From Amycolatopsis pretoriensis (GTDB taxonomy: Bacteria; Actinomycetota; Actinomycetes; Mycobacteriales; Pseudonocardiaceae): a stretch of 64,000 bases of DNA. The notes below the pieces were generated by a model. The model was given only the letters and a program-made list of their open reading frames with translations. It was not told where the DNA came from and made no database searches. Below are positions 1 to 8,459 of the stretch, piece after piece (position 1 is the stretch's first letter; each line of letters opens with the position of its first letter). The stretch lies in assembly GCF_900107925.1 (NCBI RefSeq), contig NZ_FNUJ01000006.1, positions 558,001 to 622,000 of the forward strand, written 5' to 3'. Made by a program: the position numbers and the translations under genes.

Positions 1-55
1 CGACGTCCCGATCCGCACCGCCGGGGGCCGGGACCTGACGGCGGAGGAGTACCGG

Positions 56-1231
56 GTGGCGGCCGGCCTCGACTGCCCGACGGAGGTGTCCGTGCCCGCA
101 CCGGCCGCGCCGCCGCTCGGGCCGAGCCGGTTCCACCGGCTGCGGGTGCGCGAGATCCGGCAGCTGACCGCGGACGCCGTCGCGATCACCTTCTACGTCC
201 CGCCGCAGCTGACGGAGGAGTTCCGGTTCGCGCCGGGCCAGCACGTCGCGGTCCGCGCGGTGCTCGACGGGCAGCCGGTGCGCCGGACGTACTCGATCTG
301 CGCGCCGGCGGACGCGGGCGAGCTGCGGATCGCGGTCAAACGGCGTCCCGGCGGCGCGTTCTCCGGGTTCGCGACCACGACGCTGGCCGTGGGCGACTTC
401 CTGGACGTCCTAGCGCCGTCCGGGGGGTTCACGCTCACACCGGACCCGTCGCGGACGGCCCACTACGTCGCCATGGCCGCGGGCAGCGGCATCACGCCGG
501 TGCTGTCCATCGTGGTCAGCGCGTTGTCCGCGGAGCCGCACAGCCGCGCGACGCTGTTGTACGTCAACACTTCGGGCGCGACGACGCTGTTCGCGAAGGA
601 GCTGAGCGCGCTCGCGGAGGGGTTCGGCGGGCGGCTGCACGTCGTCCACTACCGGACCGACGAGCGCGACCCGGACCTGCACGCGCACCGGCCCCGGCAG
701 TTCGACACGCTCGGCGAGGCGCTGGCGATTTCCCACGAGCGCTACCAGCGCGGCCGCCTCGACGGGACGCGGCTGCGGGCGCTGCTGCAGAACCGCCTGC
801 ACCCGGCGAAGGTCGACGAGTGGTTCCTGTGCGGGCCAAGGGGTTTGACGGACCTGGTCCGCCGCACGCTGGCCGACGCGGACGTCCCGGAGGAGAACGT
901 CCACTTCGAACTGTTCCGCGGCGCGGCCCCGTTGCGCGACCCGGCGGGCACGCCGGCCCAGGTGGCGGTGACGCTGGGCGGAACGACGACGTGCGTGCGC
1001 GCGGAGGCCGGCGAAACGGTGCTGGACGCGGCCATGCGGGCGGGGTTCGAGGTGCCGTACTCGTGCACGGGAGGCGCGTGCGGAACGTGCCGCGCAACGC
1101 TGCGGCACGGCCAGGTGGACATGGACGTCCGCTACGCGCTGACGGAGGACGACGTGGCGGCGAACCGGATTTTGACGTGCCGAGCCCGGGCGACGACCCC
1201 GGAGGTAGCGGTCGACTACGACCGCCGCTGA
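56..1231 (+). CDS. paaE: 1,2-phenylacetyl-CoA epoxidase reductase subunit (PaaE)
   Basis: Flavin and 2Fe-2S reductase that passes electrons from NADPH to the diiron oxygenase PaaA in aerobic phenylacetate breakdown. The 391 residues show an FAD domain (RRTYSIC at about 82-88), an NAD(P) domain (AAGSGITP at about 142-149, FLCGP) and a C-terminal plant-type ferredoxin domain with the cluster ligands CTGGACGTC and a distal TCRA. Order and length fit PaaE. GTG 56 is chosen because GGAGGAG lies six bases upstream, although the frame stays open to the window edge. A TGA at 36-38 in another frame could end an upstream gene, expected to be paaD. A paralogous ring-hydroxylase reductase is the alternative. 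Confidence 0.83.
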   Translation: MAAGLDCPTEVSVPAPAAPPLGPSRFHRLRVREIRQLTADAVAITFYVPPQLTEEFRFAPGQHVAVRAVLDGQPVRRTYSICAPADAGELRIAVKRRPGGAFSGFATTTLAVGDFLDVLAPSGGFTLTPDPSRTAHYVAMAAGSGITPVLSIVVSALSAEPHSRATLLYVNTSGATTLFAKELSALAEGFGGRLHVVHYRTDERDPDLHAHRPRQFDTLGEALAISHERYQRGRLDGTRLRALLQNRLHPAKVDEWFLCGPRGLTDLVRRTLADADVPEENVHFELFRGAAPLRDPAGTPAQVAVTLGGTTTCVRAEAGETVLDAAMRAGFEVPYSCTGGACGTCRATLRHGQVDMDVRYALTEDDVAANRILTCRARATTPEVAVDYDRR

Positions 1232-1274
1232 CCCGCCCCGCTGCGTTTCGCTCCGCTCACTCCGCCCCACCCCA

Positions 1275-1361
1275 AGCGCCCCAATGTGGCCTTCGGTGCG
1301 TCTGACGCACCGAAGGCCACATTGGGTGCGTCAGACGCAACCAAGGCCACATTGGGGCGCT
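1275..1361. repeat. 87-bp compound palindrome, copy 1
   Basis: A dyad element bounded by AGCGCCCCAATGTGGCC and its complement, with inner TGCGTC/GACGCA dyads. Three arms of the AAGGCCACATTGGG type give alternative cruciform folds. It is identical over 87 bases to the element at 2427-2513. It sits between paaE and the next gene and could act as a terminator, but there is no T tract. Confidence 0.9.
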
Positions 1362-1466
1362 CGGGTGGGCTTGCGAACGGCGGATCTCGGTCGAAAACGC
1401 ACCGATTTCACCGTTCGCGGCGTCTCGACGTGAAGTTTTGTCGGACGTGGTGGTCATCCTCGGGGC

Positions 1467-2420
1467 ATGTACCGAGCAACCTGGACCAAACACCCGCTTG
1501 TCACCGGCCACCCGGGCAACCCGGACGTCGTACGCGTTTCCGAGCTCGAAGAGATCGGCATGCCGCGCAGCAGCGTCTACCGCCGATGTCTGCCGGGCGG
1601 CCCATGGCGCCGGCTGCTGCCCGGCGTGATCCTGCTGCACCCGTCGAACCCGAATGATGAACAACGGCTGAGAGCCGCGCTTCTACGCGGCGGCCCACGG
1701 TCCATGATCACGGGTCTCTGGGCGTTGCGATCCCACGGTTTGCAGCGGATTCCGGAGCCGGACGACGTCCACCTGCTGGTGCCTCACGACCGCGAGGTCA
1801 CCAGCGCGGGCTTCACACTGGTCGAGCGCACCACGCGGCTGCCGACGGCCGTGGTGAAGGATGGCGTGCCGATCGCACCCGTCCACCGCGCCGTGCTCGA
1901 TGCGGCGCGGCGGCTCCGAGATTTTGACGCTGTCCAAGCGATGCTCGCCGAAGCAGTGCAGCGAAGGAGGTCCACTGCCGACCGGCTCGATCGCGAGCTG
2001 AGCCTCGGCAGTCAACGTGGCTCCGCCATCCCGCGGCGAGCCCTCCAGGCGATCTTGAACGGCGCCGAGTCCGTGGCCGAGGCTGACGCCTGGGAGGTCT
2101 GGAAGCACGCGGGCCTGCCCGCGGCCGAGTGGAACGTCGGTGTTTTCGATCGCGATGGCGGCTTCATCTCGAAGCCTGACGCGTGGTGTGAGGACGTGGC
2201 GTTCGCCTGGGAGATCGACTCACGCAAGTATCACGAGGGCGGCGATCACTACGCGGCGACGCTGGCCCGCAATGCGCGATACTCGGCGGCCGGGATCGTC
2301 TACCTGCAAACGCTCCCGAGCCGTCTCCGGACCGAGCCAGGGGCGGTGATCAACGAGCTACGCGACACCTACGCCGCGGCCTGTGCCCGCCCGAGGCCAC
2401 CCGTCACAAGCCGTCACTGA
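1467..2420 (+). CDS. AbiEi-like winged-helix plus DUF559/PD-(D/E)XK nuclease-like protein
   Basis: A 317-residue protein with an N-terminal helix-turn-helix of AbiEi antitoxin type (about 20-70, with SSVYRRC and the following GVILLHP strand) and a C-terminal restriction-endonuclease-like fold of DUF559/Vsr type. The nuclease signature is KPDAWCEDVAFAWEIDS near 230-247, giving a D-x(n)-ExD metal site. Such proteins are common, uncharacterised actinobacterial accessory genes that are often labelled type IV toxin-antitoxin antitoxins. No AbiEii-type nucleotidyltransferase toxin lies nearby, so it is an orphan. Identical 87-bp palindromes flank it on both sides, which suggests it moves or duplicates as a unit. 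Confidence 0.7.
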   Translation: MYRATWTKHPLVTGHPGNPDVVRVSELEEIGMPRSSVYRRCLPGGPWRRLLPGVILLHPSNPNDEQRLRAALLRGGPRSMITGLWALRSHGLQRIPEPDDVHLLVPHDREVTSAGFTLVERTTRLPTAVVKDGVPIAPVHRAVLDAARRLRDFDAVQAMLAEAVQRRRSTADRLDRELSLGSQRGSAIPRRALQAILNGAESVAEADAWEVWKHAGLPAAEWNVGVFDRDGGFISKPDAWCEDVAFAWEIDSRKYHEGGDHYAATLARNARYSAAGIVYLQTLPSRLRTEPGAVINELRDTYAAACARPRPPVTSRH

Positions 2421-2426
2421 AACCCG

Positions 2427-2513
2427 AGCGCCCCAATGTGGCCTTCGGTGCGTCTGACGCACCGAAGGCCACATTGGGTGCGTCAGACGCAACCAAGGCC
2501 ACATTGGGGCGCT
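2427..2513. repeat. 87-bp compound palindrome, copy 2
   Basis: Identical to 1275-1361 and in the same orientation. It lies between the convergent ends of the DUF559-like gene and the DUF5666-like gene, where it could terminate transcription from both sides. Confidence 0.9.
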
Positions 2514-2523
2514 TGCCCGCGGG

Positions 2524-3090
2524 TCAGCCGGTCTGGGTGGGGGCGCCCGAGGGTGGGGTTCCCTGGCCGCCGCCCGGGGGCTGGCCCTGGCCTCCGGTGG
2601 CGCCGTCGCTCACCGATGTCGCGGTCGCCGAGGTTCCCGACTCCGTGGCCACCACCGTCACCGTGTCGCCCGTTGCCAAGCCCGTCGCCTGGTCCGACGT
2701 GATCGTGTACGTCTTCGAGAACCCGTCCTCGCTCTTCGCCGTCAGCGACGTCGCGCTCAGCGCCGTCACCTCGCCGGTCTGGGTGATCTTCGTGACGTAG
2801 CCGCCGTTTCCGTCCGATGACACGTATTCCCCGTGCAACGCCGATGCCAAGCCGCCCGTCATGCCGCCCGGGCCGCCCTGCATCCCGCCCAGGCCGGTGG
2901 CGGACCCCGTCGACGCGGACGACGACGAAGCCGCCCAGATCGCCGCTCCGCCGCCGGCCACGATGGCCACCGCGACGGCGCCCGCCGCGATCTTCTTGCC
3001 CGGCGACCAAGCCGGGCGCTGCGGGGCTCCCGGGGCCGGCGCCGCGCCCCACGTCTGGTCCGGAGTGGACGGTGCCTGCGGTGTGGTCAT
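2524..3090 (-). CDS. Membrane-anchored DUF5666-like extracellular protein
   Basis: A 188-residue protein with a short Pro-rich cytoplasmic tail, one transmembrane segment (AAGAVAVAIVAGGGAAIWAA at about 33-52), a Ser/Gly linker, and a beta-rich outer domain whose VTALSATSLTAKSEDGF and GDTVTVVATESG strands resemble DUF5666. The C-terminus is a Gly/Pro/Gln-rich low-complexity tail. ATG 3090 has AAGGAGCA just upstream. It is divergent from the histidine kinase, and the shared intergenic region carries CACAG half-sites facing both ways, so the two are probably co-regulated. Its role is unknown; being a surface substrate or partner of the neighbouring membrane glycosyltransferase is only a possibility. 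Confidence 0.72.
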   Translation of the reverse strand: MTTPQAPSTPDQTWGAAPAPGAPQRPAWSPGKKIAAGAVAVAIVAGGGAAIWAASSSSASTGSATGLGGMQGGPGGMTGGLASALHGEYVSSDGNGGYVTKITQTGEVTALSATSLTAKSEDGFSKTYTITSDQATGLATGDTVTVVATESGTSATATSVSDGATGGQGQPPGGGQGTPPSGAPTQTG

Positions 3091-3135
3091 GTGTTGCTCC
3101 TTAACGAGGTGTGCGATCCACGGTGGGGCCGCCGG

Positions 3136-3173
3136 CTGTGTGCGGACTGTGCCTGCCGTCAGCCGTTCCTGTG
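3136..3173 (-). promoter_or_regulatory. Phased CACAG array facing the DUF5666-like gene
   Basis: On the minus strand, CACAG occurs at 3169-3173, 3147-3151 and 3136-3140, at spacings of 22 and 11 bases. This is the helical phasing typical of OmpR-family response-regulator direct repeats. It lies 46 bases upstream of the start codon. Confidence 0.5.
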
Positions 3174-3211
3174 ACCGGAGGAACCGGACTTCCGCGACAG
3201 GCCGGTCACCG

Positions 3212-3247
3212 CACAGCCGCCTCACAGGCAGCACACAACCCGCACAC
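3212..3247 (+). promoter_or_regulatory. Phased CACAG/CACAC array before the histidine kinase
   Basis: CACAG at 3212 and 3223 (11 bp apart) is followed by CACAC at 3232 and 3243 (again 11 bp apart). The array ends 24 bases before the kinase start and matches the arrays at 4752 and 16836. Confidence 0.55.
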
Positions 3248-3271
3248 ACGGCGCGGACGGACGCTTTACCC

Positions 3272-4807
3272 ATGGCCGCGCGAACCGTTGCACCGCACCC
3301 CCGCCGGGGGCGCCTTTCGCTGCGCGCGAAGCTGACCGGCTCGATGGTCGTGCTGCTCACCGTGGTGTGCCTGATCGTCGGGGTGGTCAGCGAGTTCGCG
3401 CTCGACGTGTTCCTCACCCGCCAGATCGACCAGCAGCTCTCCGCCGCGTCGACGCGCTCCCTGGTCTTCGCCAGCAACCCCGGCCGCCAGGACGGCGCGC
3501 CGCCGGACGACCAGCGGGGCGAGCACCCCCTCGGGCAGAACGTCGGCACGGTGAGCGCCACCTTCGACGGGACCACGAAAGTCCACGACGACAGCATTTC
3601 CGAGCACGGCACCGGCATGAGCCTCACGCCGGCGCAGCAGGCCGTCATGCTCTCGGTGCCCGCCGACGGCAAGCCGCACACGGTGTCCTTCGACGACCTC
3701 GGCGAGTACCGGCTGATGGCGCTGCCAGTCCCCGGCACGTCCGAGGTCGTGGTGACCGGCCTGCCGGTGAAGCCGGTCACCGACACGCTGCTCACCGTCG
3801 GCCTCATCCTCTTCGGCGTCGCCGCGGCCGGCGTGCTCGGCGCCGCCTTCCTCGGCGCGTTCGCGGTCCGCCGGACGCTGCGGCCGCTCGACCGCGTCGC
3901 CGCCACCGCCGGGCGCGTCACCGAGCTGCCGCTCGACCGCGGCCAGGTCGCGCTGTCCATCCGCGTGCCGGAGTCCGACACCGACCCGCGCACCGAGGTC
4001 GGCCAGGTCGGCTCGGCGCTGAACCTGATGCTCGGCCACGTCGCCCAGGCGCTCGAAGCCCGCCACGACAGCGAGCTGCGCGTCCGCCAGTTCGTCGCGG
4101 ACGCCAGCCACGAGCTGCGGACGCCGCTCGCCGCGATCCGCGGGTACGCCGAGCTGGCCGCCCGCGGCAGCGCGCTGGTGCCGCCCGACGTGGCGCACTC
4201 GATGGGCCGGATCCAGTCCGAGGCCGTCCGGATGAGCGCGCTCGTCGAAGACCTCCTGCTGCTCGCGCGGCTCGACGCGGGCCGCCCGCTCGACGTCCGC
4301 GACGTCGACCTCACCCGGCTGGTCGCCGACGCCGTCGGCGACGCCCAGGTCGCCGGGCGCGACCACCGGTGGCTGCTGGAACTGCCCGCCGGCCCGGTGC
4401 TCGCGCTCGGCGACGTCCAGCGGCTGCACCAGGTCCTGGCGAACCTGCTGGCCAACGCGCGCACGCACACCCCGCCCGGCACGACGGTCGCGACGTCGCT
4501 CGCCCGCTCGGCCGACGGCAGCGCGGTGATCACCGTGACCGACAACGGTCCCGGCATCGCGCCGGACCTGCTGCCGGACGTCTTCGAGCGCTTCGCCCGC
4601 GGCGACACGTCGCGCTCCCGGAACGCGGGCAGCACGGGACTCGGGCTGGCGATCGCGTGCGCCGTCGTGGTCGCCCACCACGGCACGATCGAGGTGCACA
4701 GCCGCCCCGGCCGGACGGAGTTCGCGGTGCGCCTGCCCGTGGCCGTGCCCGCACAGCGAGTGCACAGCATCGGCACAACGCTGCCCCAGCTGGAAACCGG
4801 AAGCTGA
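3272..4807 (+). CDS. Two-component sensor histidine kinase
   Basis: A 511-residue inner-membrane kinase. One membrane helix lies at about 19-42, an extracellular sensor at about 43-170, and a second helix at about 172-198 followed by a HAMP linker. The HisKA H-box ASHELRTPL carries phospho-acceptor His280. The ATPase domain has an N-box (NLLANARTHTP), a G1 box (DNGPGIAPD) and a G2 box (STGLGLAIA). ATG 3272 gives an ordinary cytoplasmic N-terminus; a more upstream start would add a Pro/Cys-rich stretch of non-coding character. No response regulator is encoded in the window, which is unusual for this type. The GT39 gene starts four bases after the stop, so they form an operon. Confidence 0.9.
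   Translation: MAARTVAPHPRRGRLSLRAKLTGSMVVLLTVVCLIVGVVSEFALDVFLTRQIDQQLSAASTRSLVFASNPGRQDGAPPDDQRGEHPLGQNVGTVSATFDGTTKVHDDSISEHGTGMSLTPAQQAVMLSVPADGKPHTVSFDDLGEYRLMALPVPGTSEVVVTGLPVKPVTDTLLTVGLILFGVAAAGVLGAAFLGAFAVRRTLRPLDRVAATAGRVTELPLDRGQVALSIRVPESDTDPRTEVGQVGSALNLMLGHVAQALEARHDSELRVRQFVADASHELRTPLAAIRGYAELAARGSALVPPDVAHSMGRIQSEAVRMSALVEDLLLLARLDAGRPLDVRDVDLTRLVADAVGDAQVAGRDHRWLLELPAGPVLALGDVQRLHQVLANLLANARTHTPPGTTVATSLARSADGSAVITVTDNGPGIAPDLLPDVFERFARGDTSRSRNAGSTGLGLAIACAVVVAHHGTIEVHSRPGRTEFAVRLPVAVPAQRVHSIGTTLPQLETGS
4752..4778 (+). promoter_or_regulatory. Phased CACAG array inside the kinase 3' end
   Basis: CACAG at 4752 and 4763 and CACAA at 4774 are spaced exactly 11 bp apart, a period out of step with codons. 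The array lies 34 bases before the GT39 start, so it may be an internal operator for that gene. Confidence 0.45.
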
Positions 4808-4811
4808 TCAC

Positions 4812-6698
4812 ATGACCGCTCTCGCGTCACGCGAACCCGTTGTGACTCCTCCAGTACCCGCGCGCCGGAACTGGCACCGGCCGGCGCTCGCCGCGCTGCT
4901 GCTCGGCACCGCCGTGCTCTACCTGTGGGGCCTCGGCGCCTCCGGCTGGGCCAACGCCTTCTACTCCGCCGCCGCGCAAGCCGGTTCGCAGAGCTGGAAG
5001 GCGCTGTTCTTCGGGTCGAGCGACGCCGCGAACGCGATCACCGTGGACAAGACCCCGGCCGCGCTGTGGGTGATGGGCCTGTCGGCCCGGCTCTTCGGCG
5101 TCAACGCGTGGAGCATCCTGGTGCCGCAGGCGCTGATGGGCGTCGGCTCGGTGTGGTTGCTGCACGCGACGGTCAAGCGGACCTCCGGCCCGGCCGCCGG
5201 GCTCGTCGCGGGCCTGGTGCTCGCGCTGACCCCCGCGGCGGCGCTGATGTTCCGGTTCAACAACCCGGACGCGCTGCTCGTGCTGCTCCTCGTCGCCGGC
5301 GCGTACTGCGTGGTCCGCGCGCTCGAGAAGGCGAGCCCGAAGTGGCTCGCGCTGGCCGGCGTCGCGGTCGGGTTCGGCTTCCTGGCGAAGATGCTGCAGG
5401 CGTTCCTCGTGCTGCCCGCGTTCGCGGTGGCGTACCTCGTCGCGGCGCCGGTGTCGCTCGGCAAGCGGCTGCTGCACCTGCTCGGCGCGTTCGCGGCGAC
5501 CGTGGCGGCGGCGGGCTGGTACCTCGTCGTCGTCGCGCTGTGGCCGGCCGCGGACCGGCCGTACATCGGCGGCTCGCAGACGAACTCGTTGTGGGAACTG
5601 GTTTTCGGCTACAACGGCTTCGGCCGCATCACCGGCGACGAGGTCGGCAGCGTCGGCGGCGGGGGCGGCCGCGGCTGGGGCTCGACCGGCCTGACCCGCC
5701 TGTTCGGCAGCGAGATGGCGGGCGGCATCGCGTGGCTGATCCCCGCGGCCCTGCTCGCCCTGGGCGCCGGCCTGTGGTTCACCCGCCGGGCCCCGCGCAC
5801 CGACCGGTCACGGGCGGCCCTGCTGCTGTGGGGCGGCTGGCTGCTGGTGACGGCGCTGGTGTTCAGCTACATGGGCGGGATCATCCACCCGTACTACACG
5901 GTCGCGCTGGCCCCGGCGATCGCGGCGCTGGTCGGCACCGCGGCGGTCCAGCTGTGGCTGCTGCGCTCCCGCCCGGTGGCGTCCGGCCTGCTCAGCGGCG
6001 GCGTGGCGCTGACGGCGGTGACGACGTACCTGCTGCTGTCCGGGTCGTCGTGGCAGCCGTGGCTGGCCCCGGCGGTCCTCGTCGGCGGGCTGCTCGCGGC
6101 GGTGGCGCTGTTCTTCGCGGCCCACCTGACGCGCTGGGCGGCCACGCTGGTGGCCGGTTTCGCGCTGGTCGTGCTGCTGTCCGGCAGCGGCGCGTACACG
6201 CTGGCGACCGCGGCGACGACGCACGACGGGGCGATCCCGTCGGCGGGCCCTTCGTCCGGCTTCGGCGGCTTCCGCGGTGGTCCCGGTGGCGGCCCGGGCG
6301 GCGGCTTCGGCGGCGGTCGCGGCGGCGGCCCTGGCTCCCTGCTGAGCACGACGCTGCCGGGCACTCAGCTGACGGCGTTGCTCCGGCAGGACGCGTCGAA
6401 GTACACGTGGACGGCGGCAACGGTCCTCTCCAACGCGGCGGCCGGCTACCAGCTGGCCAGTGGCGCCCCGGTCATGGCGGTCGGCGGTTTCAACGGCACC
6501 GACCCGTACCCGACGCTGGAACAGTTCCGGCAGTACGTCGCGAACGGACAGATCCACTACTTCCTCGGCGACGGCCTGACGATGCAGGGCTCCACCGGTT
6601 CGGACGCGGCGCAGCAGATCGCCGAGTGGGTCGCGTCGACGTACCAGTCGTCCACCGTGGACGGCGTGACGGTGTACGACCTCACCGCCGCCGGCTGA
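4812..6698 (+). CDS. GT39-family (ArnT/PMT-like) membrane glycosyltransferase, copy 1
   Basis: A 628-residue integral membrane glycosyltransferase of the PMT/ArnT superfamily, which transfers sugar from a polyprenyl-phosphate carrier to an extracytoplasmic acceptor. It has about 11-13 hydrophobic segments, the family motif DKTPAALW near residue 78, FRFNNPDALL and IIHPYYTVALAP. The usual motif reads DKPP, as in the paralogue; here it is DKTP. A Gly-rich stretch (near 480-515) links the membrane part to a soluble C-terminal domain ending VYDLTAAG. It is co-transcribed with the sensor kinase. It is a clear paralogue of the gene at 18153. Confidence 0.87.
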   Translation: MTALASREPVVTPPVPARRNWHRPALAALLLGTAVLYLWGLGASGWANAFYSAAAQAGSQSWKALFFGSSDAANAITVDKTPAALWVMGLSARLFGVNAWSILVPQALMGVGSVWLLHATVKRTSGPAAGLVAGLVLALTPAAALMFRFNNPDALLVLLLVAGAYCVVRALEKASPKWLALAGVAVGFGFLAKMLQAFLVLPAFAVAYLVAAPVSLGKRLLHLLGAFAATVAAAGWYLVVVALWPAADRPYIGGSQTNSLWELVFGYNGFGRITGDEVGSVGGGGGRGWGSTGLTRLFGSEMAGGIAWLIPAALLALGAGLWFTRRAPRTDRSRAALLLWGGWLLVTALVFSYMGGIIHPYYTVALAPAIAALVGTAAVQLWLLRSRPVASGLLSGGVALTAVTTYLLLSGSSWQPWLAPAVLVGGLLAAVALFFAAHLTRWAATLVAGFALVVLLSGSGAYTLATAATTHDGAIPSAGPSSGFGGFRGGPGGGPGGGFGGGRGGGPGSLLSTTLPGTQLTALLRQDASKYTWTAATVLSNAAAGYQLASGAPVMAVGGFNGTDPYPTLEQFRQYVANGQIHYFLGDGLTMQGSTGSDAAQQIAEWVASTYQSSTVDGVTVYDLTAAG

Positions 6699-6797
6699 CC
6701 GGGAACCGACGAAAGCAGGGTCAGTACCGCGTGACCTGGTCAACTCCGTGCCGCCTCCTGCACTATGGAAGGACCGGGAGGACGGAGGCTTCTGCAG

Positions 6798-7352
6798 ATG
6801 ACCGAGCCCAACGTAGGGCGGGCCCGCTCCGCAGACCTGTTTCCGTTCGCCGCGGCCCTCGGCGACGGCGAATTCCTCATCGATCGCTGGACCCGCCAGC
6901 GGAACGATCTGGGAGTGCTGTTCTTCGCGTGGCTGGGCTCCCGCCCGGCCGGCGCGGTGTACCTGTGGCTGGAAGAGGCCGAAGAGCCGCCGATCCGCCG
7001 GCACCTGCCGGGCGTCGCGCTGCTGACCCACCTGCAAGTCCATCCCGAGCTGCGCAACCGGGGCGTCGGCGCGGCCATGGTCGGGGCGGTGGAGGAACAC
7101 CTCATCGCGCACGGCCAGGAGCGGGTCGCGCTGGCGGTCCGCACGGACAACCCGGCCGCGGCCCGGCTGTACAGCCGGCTCGGTTACCGGGACTGGGGCC
7201 ACGGCACGGTCACGTGCTACGCGCAGCCGACCCTGCCGAACGGCACTGTCCTCCGGGTCCCGGAACGCTGCTATGTGCTGGTGAAGGACCTCGCGGTGGT
7301 CACGCCGGAACCGCGCGGGGAGCCCAGGATCGGCGCCTCAAGCAGGTACTGA
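6798..7352 (+). CDS. GNAT-family N-acetyltransferase
   Basis: A 184-residue single GNAT domain. Motif A, the acetyl-CoA pyrophosphate loop, is VHPELRNRGVGAAMVGA, and motif B is NPAAARLYSRLGYRDWG. ATG 6798 is preferred over 6765 because GACGGAGG lies about ten bases upstream. The substrate cannot be told from sequence. The 3' end overlaps the convergent glycosyltransferase-like gene by 15 bases. Confidence 0.87.
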   Translation: MTEPNVGRARSADLFPFAAALGDGEFLIDRWTRQRNDLGVLFFAWLGSRPAGAVYLWLEEAEEPPIRRHLPGVALLTHLQVHPELRNRGVGAAMVGAVEEHLIAHGQERVALAVRTDNPAAARLYSRLGYRDWGHGTVTCYAQPTLPNGTVLRVPERCYVLVKDLAVVTPEPRGEPRIGASSRY

Positions 7353-8459
7353 CCGGCGGGAGCCGGCGATCGATTCCAGGGTGGCCAGCGCGCCGTCGAT
7401 CCCCGGCCCGCCGCGGTGGTCGCGCCGGAGGTCGCGGATGTGCTTGCGCCAGCGGACGCAGTCGTCCTGCCACGCCCGCAGGTAGCGGACGCACAGCTCC
7501 GGCGTGATCAGGTGGCTGCGCCCGATCGAGGCTTTGAGCGCGGCGACCATCCGGGCCCGCTGCGCGGGTTCGATGCCGGACGCGAGCACGCGCTCGATCG
7601 TCGTGCTGATGATCCGGCGCCGCTCGGGCAGGAACGCCGCCCAGTAACGCTCGTCGGCGTGCGCCAGCCCCAACCCGTTGTCCAGCAGGCCGAACACCCC
7701 CTCGGCCAGCGTGTCTCCCAGCTCTTCGCCGCGAGCCCGCCGGGGGTCGTTGTAGGGGTCGTAGTCGTACTGCCACGCCGTCCCGGTGACCGCCGACGGC
7801 CGCAGCCGCAGACCGTCCAGGAGGAAGAACCAGTCCTCGTTGTAGATGTTCGGGAAGAACGACGAGAACGCCGGCTCGCCGACGGCGAGCGCGCCCCCGC
7901 CGATGAACACGTCCTGCGGGACGCCGACCTCGCGCAACGCGTGGCAGACGACCGAGTTGTCCGGCATCCCCGCGTTCGCCAGCCCGACGACCGGAAACTT
8001 GGTGAGCAGCCCGCCCGCGGCTTCGAGGTCGGACGGATCCGGCAGCAGGATGTCGTCGTCGAGGAAGAGGATCCGTTTCCAGCCCGCGAGGTTCGCCAAG
8101 ACCAAGCCGAGGTTCCGCTTGAGGCTGGTGTCGACGGGCCGGTGGAACCGGCTGCGCCGGAGGATCTCGTCGGTGGCGAAGTCCGGAACGGCGCCGTCGG
8201 GCAGGAGGTCGATGTCGATCGCCGTCACCCGGACACCCGCGCGCTTGGCCGCCAGCGCCGCGCTCCCGGCGTTCGCTCGCATGCTGCACAGGAGGACGAG
8301 GTGGGCGTCGAGCAGCTTGGCCGCGCCGATGGCCTCTTTGAGGTAGGCCGCCGGACGGCCGTTGGGGACGATGATCGCGTCCAGGGTCTCGCGCGGGGCG
8401 TCGGCCGAAACGAAGTGGTCCAGCAGATCCTGGTGCGACCGGTGCTGGCGGGCGTTCAC
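7338..8459 (-). CDS. GT2/GT-A-like nucleotide-sugar glycosyltransferase-like protein
   Basis: A 373-residue soluble protein with a GT-A fold layout: an N-terminal strand IIVPNGR, then ILFLDDDILLPD carrying the DxD-type metal and nucleotide-sugar motif near residue 140, and an acceptor-side region with NIYNEDWFF. There is no membrane helix. GTG 8459 overlaps the TGA of the upstream XRE-fusion gene as GTGA, so the two are translationally coupled and probably work together. The acceptor is unknown. It belongs to an uncharacterised actinobacterial group rather than to a named enzyme. Confidence 0.65.
   Translation of the reverse strand: MNARQHRSHQDLLDHFVSADAPRETLDAIIVPNGRPAAYLKEAIGAAKLLDAHLVLLCSMRANAGSAALAAKRAGVRVTAIDIDLLPDGAVPDFATDEILRRSRFHRPVDTSLKRNLGLVLANLAGWKRILFLDDDILLPDPSDLEAAGGLLTKFPVVGLANAGMPDNSVVCHALREVGVPQDVFIGGGALAVGEPAFSSFFPNIYNEDWFFLLDGLRLRPSAVTGTAWQYDYDPYNDPRRARGEELGDTLAEGVFGLLDNGLGLAHADERYWAAFLPERRRIISTTIERVLASGIEPAQRARMVAALKASIGRSHLITPELCVRYLRAWQDDCVRWRKHIRDLRRDHRGGPGIDGALATLESIAGSRRSVPA

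Noticed and set aside
410..1270. Long open frame antisense to paaE
   Set aside because: It is Arg/Ala/Gly-rich with no domain, and arises from GC-rich third positions opposite a well-supported gene. Similar long shadows oppose most genes in the window.
1231..1300. Possible intrinsic terminator made only of the repeat after paaE
   Set aside because: The palindrome is strong, but no T tract follows and an identical copy sits at 2427, so it is listed as a repeat.
6240..6345. Tandem repeat in the GT39 gene
   Set aside because: It is a Gly-rich linker coded by GGC/GGT codons without an exact repeating unit, common in this family.
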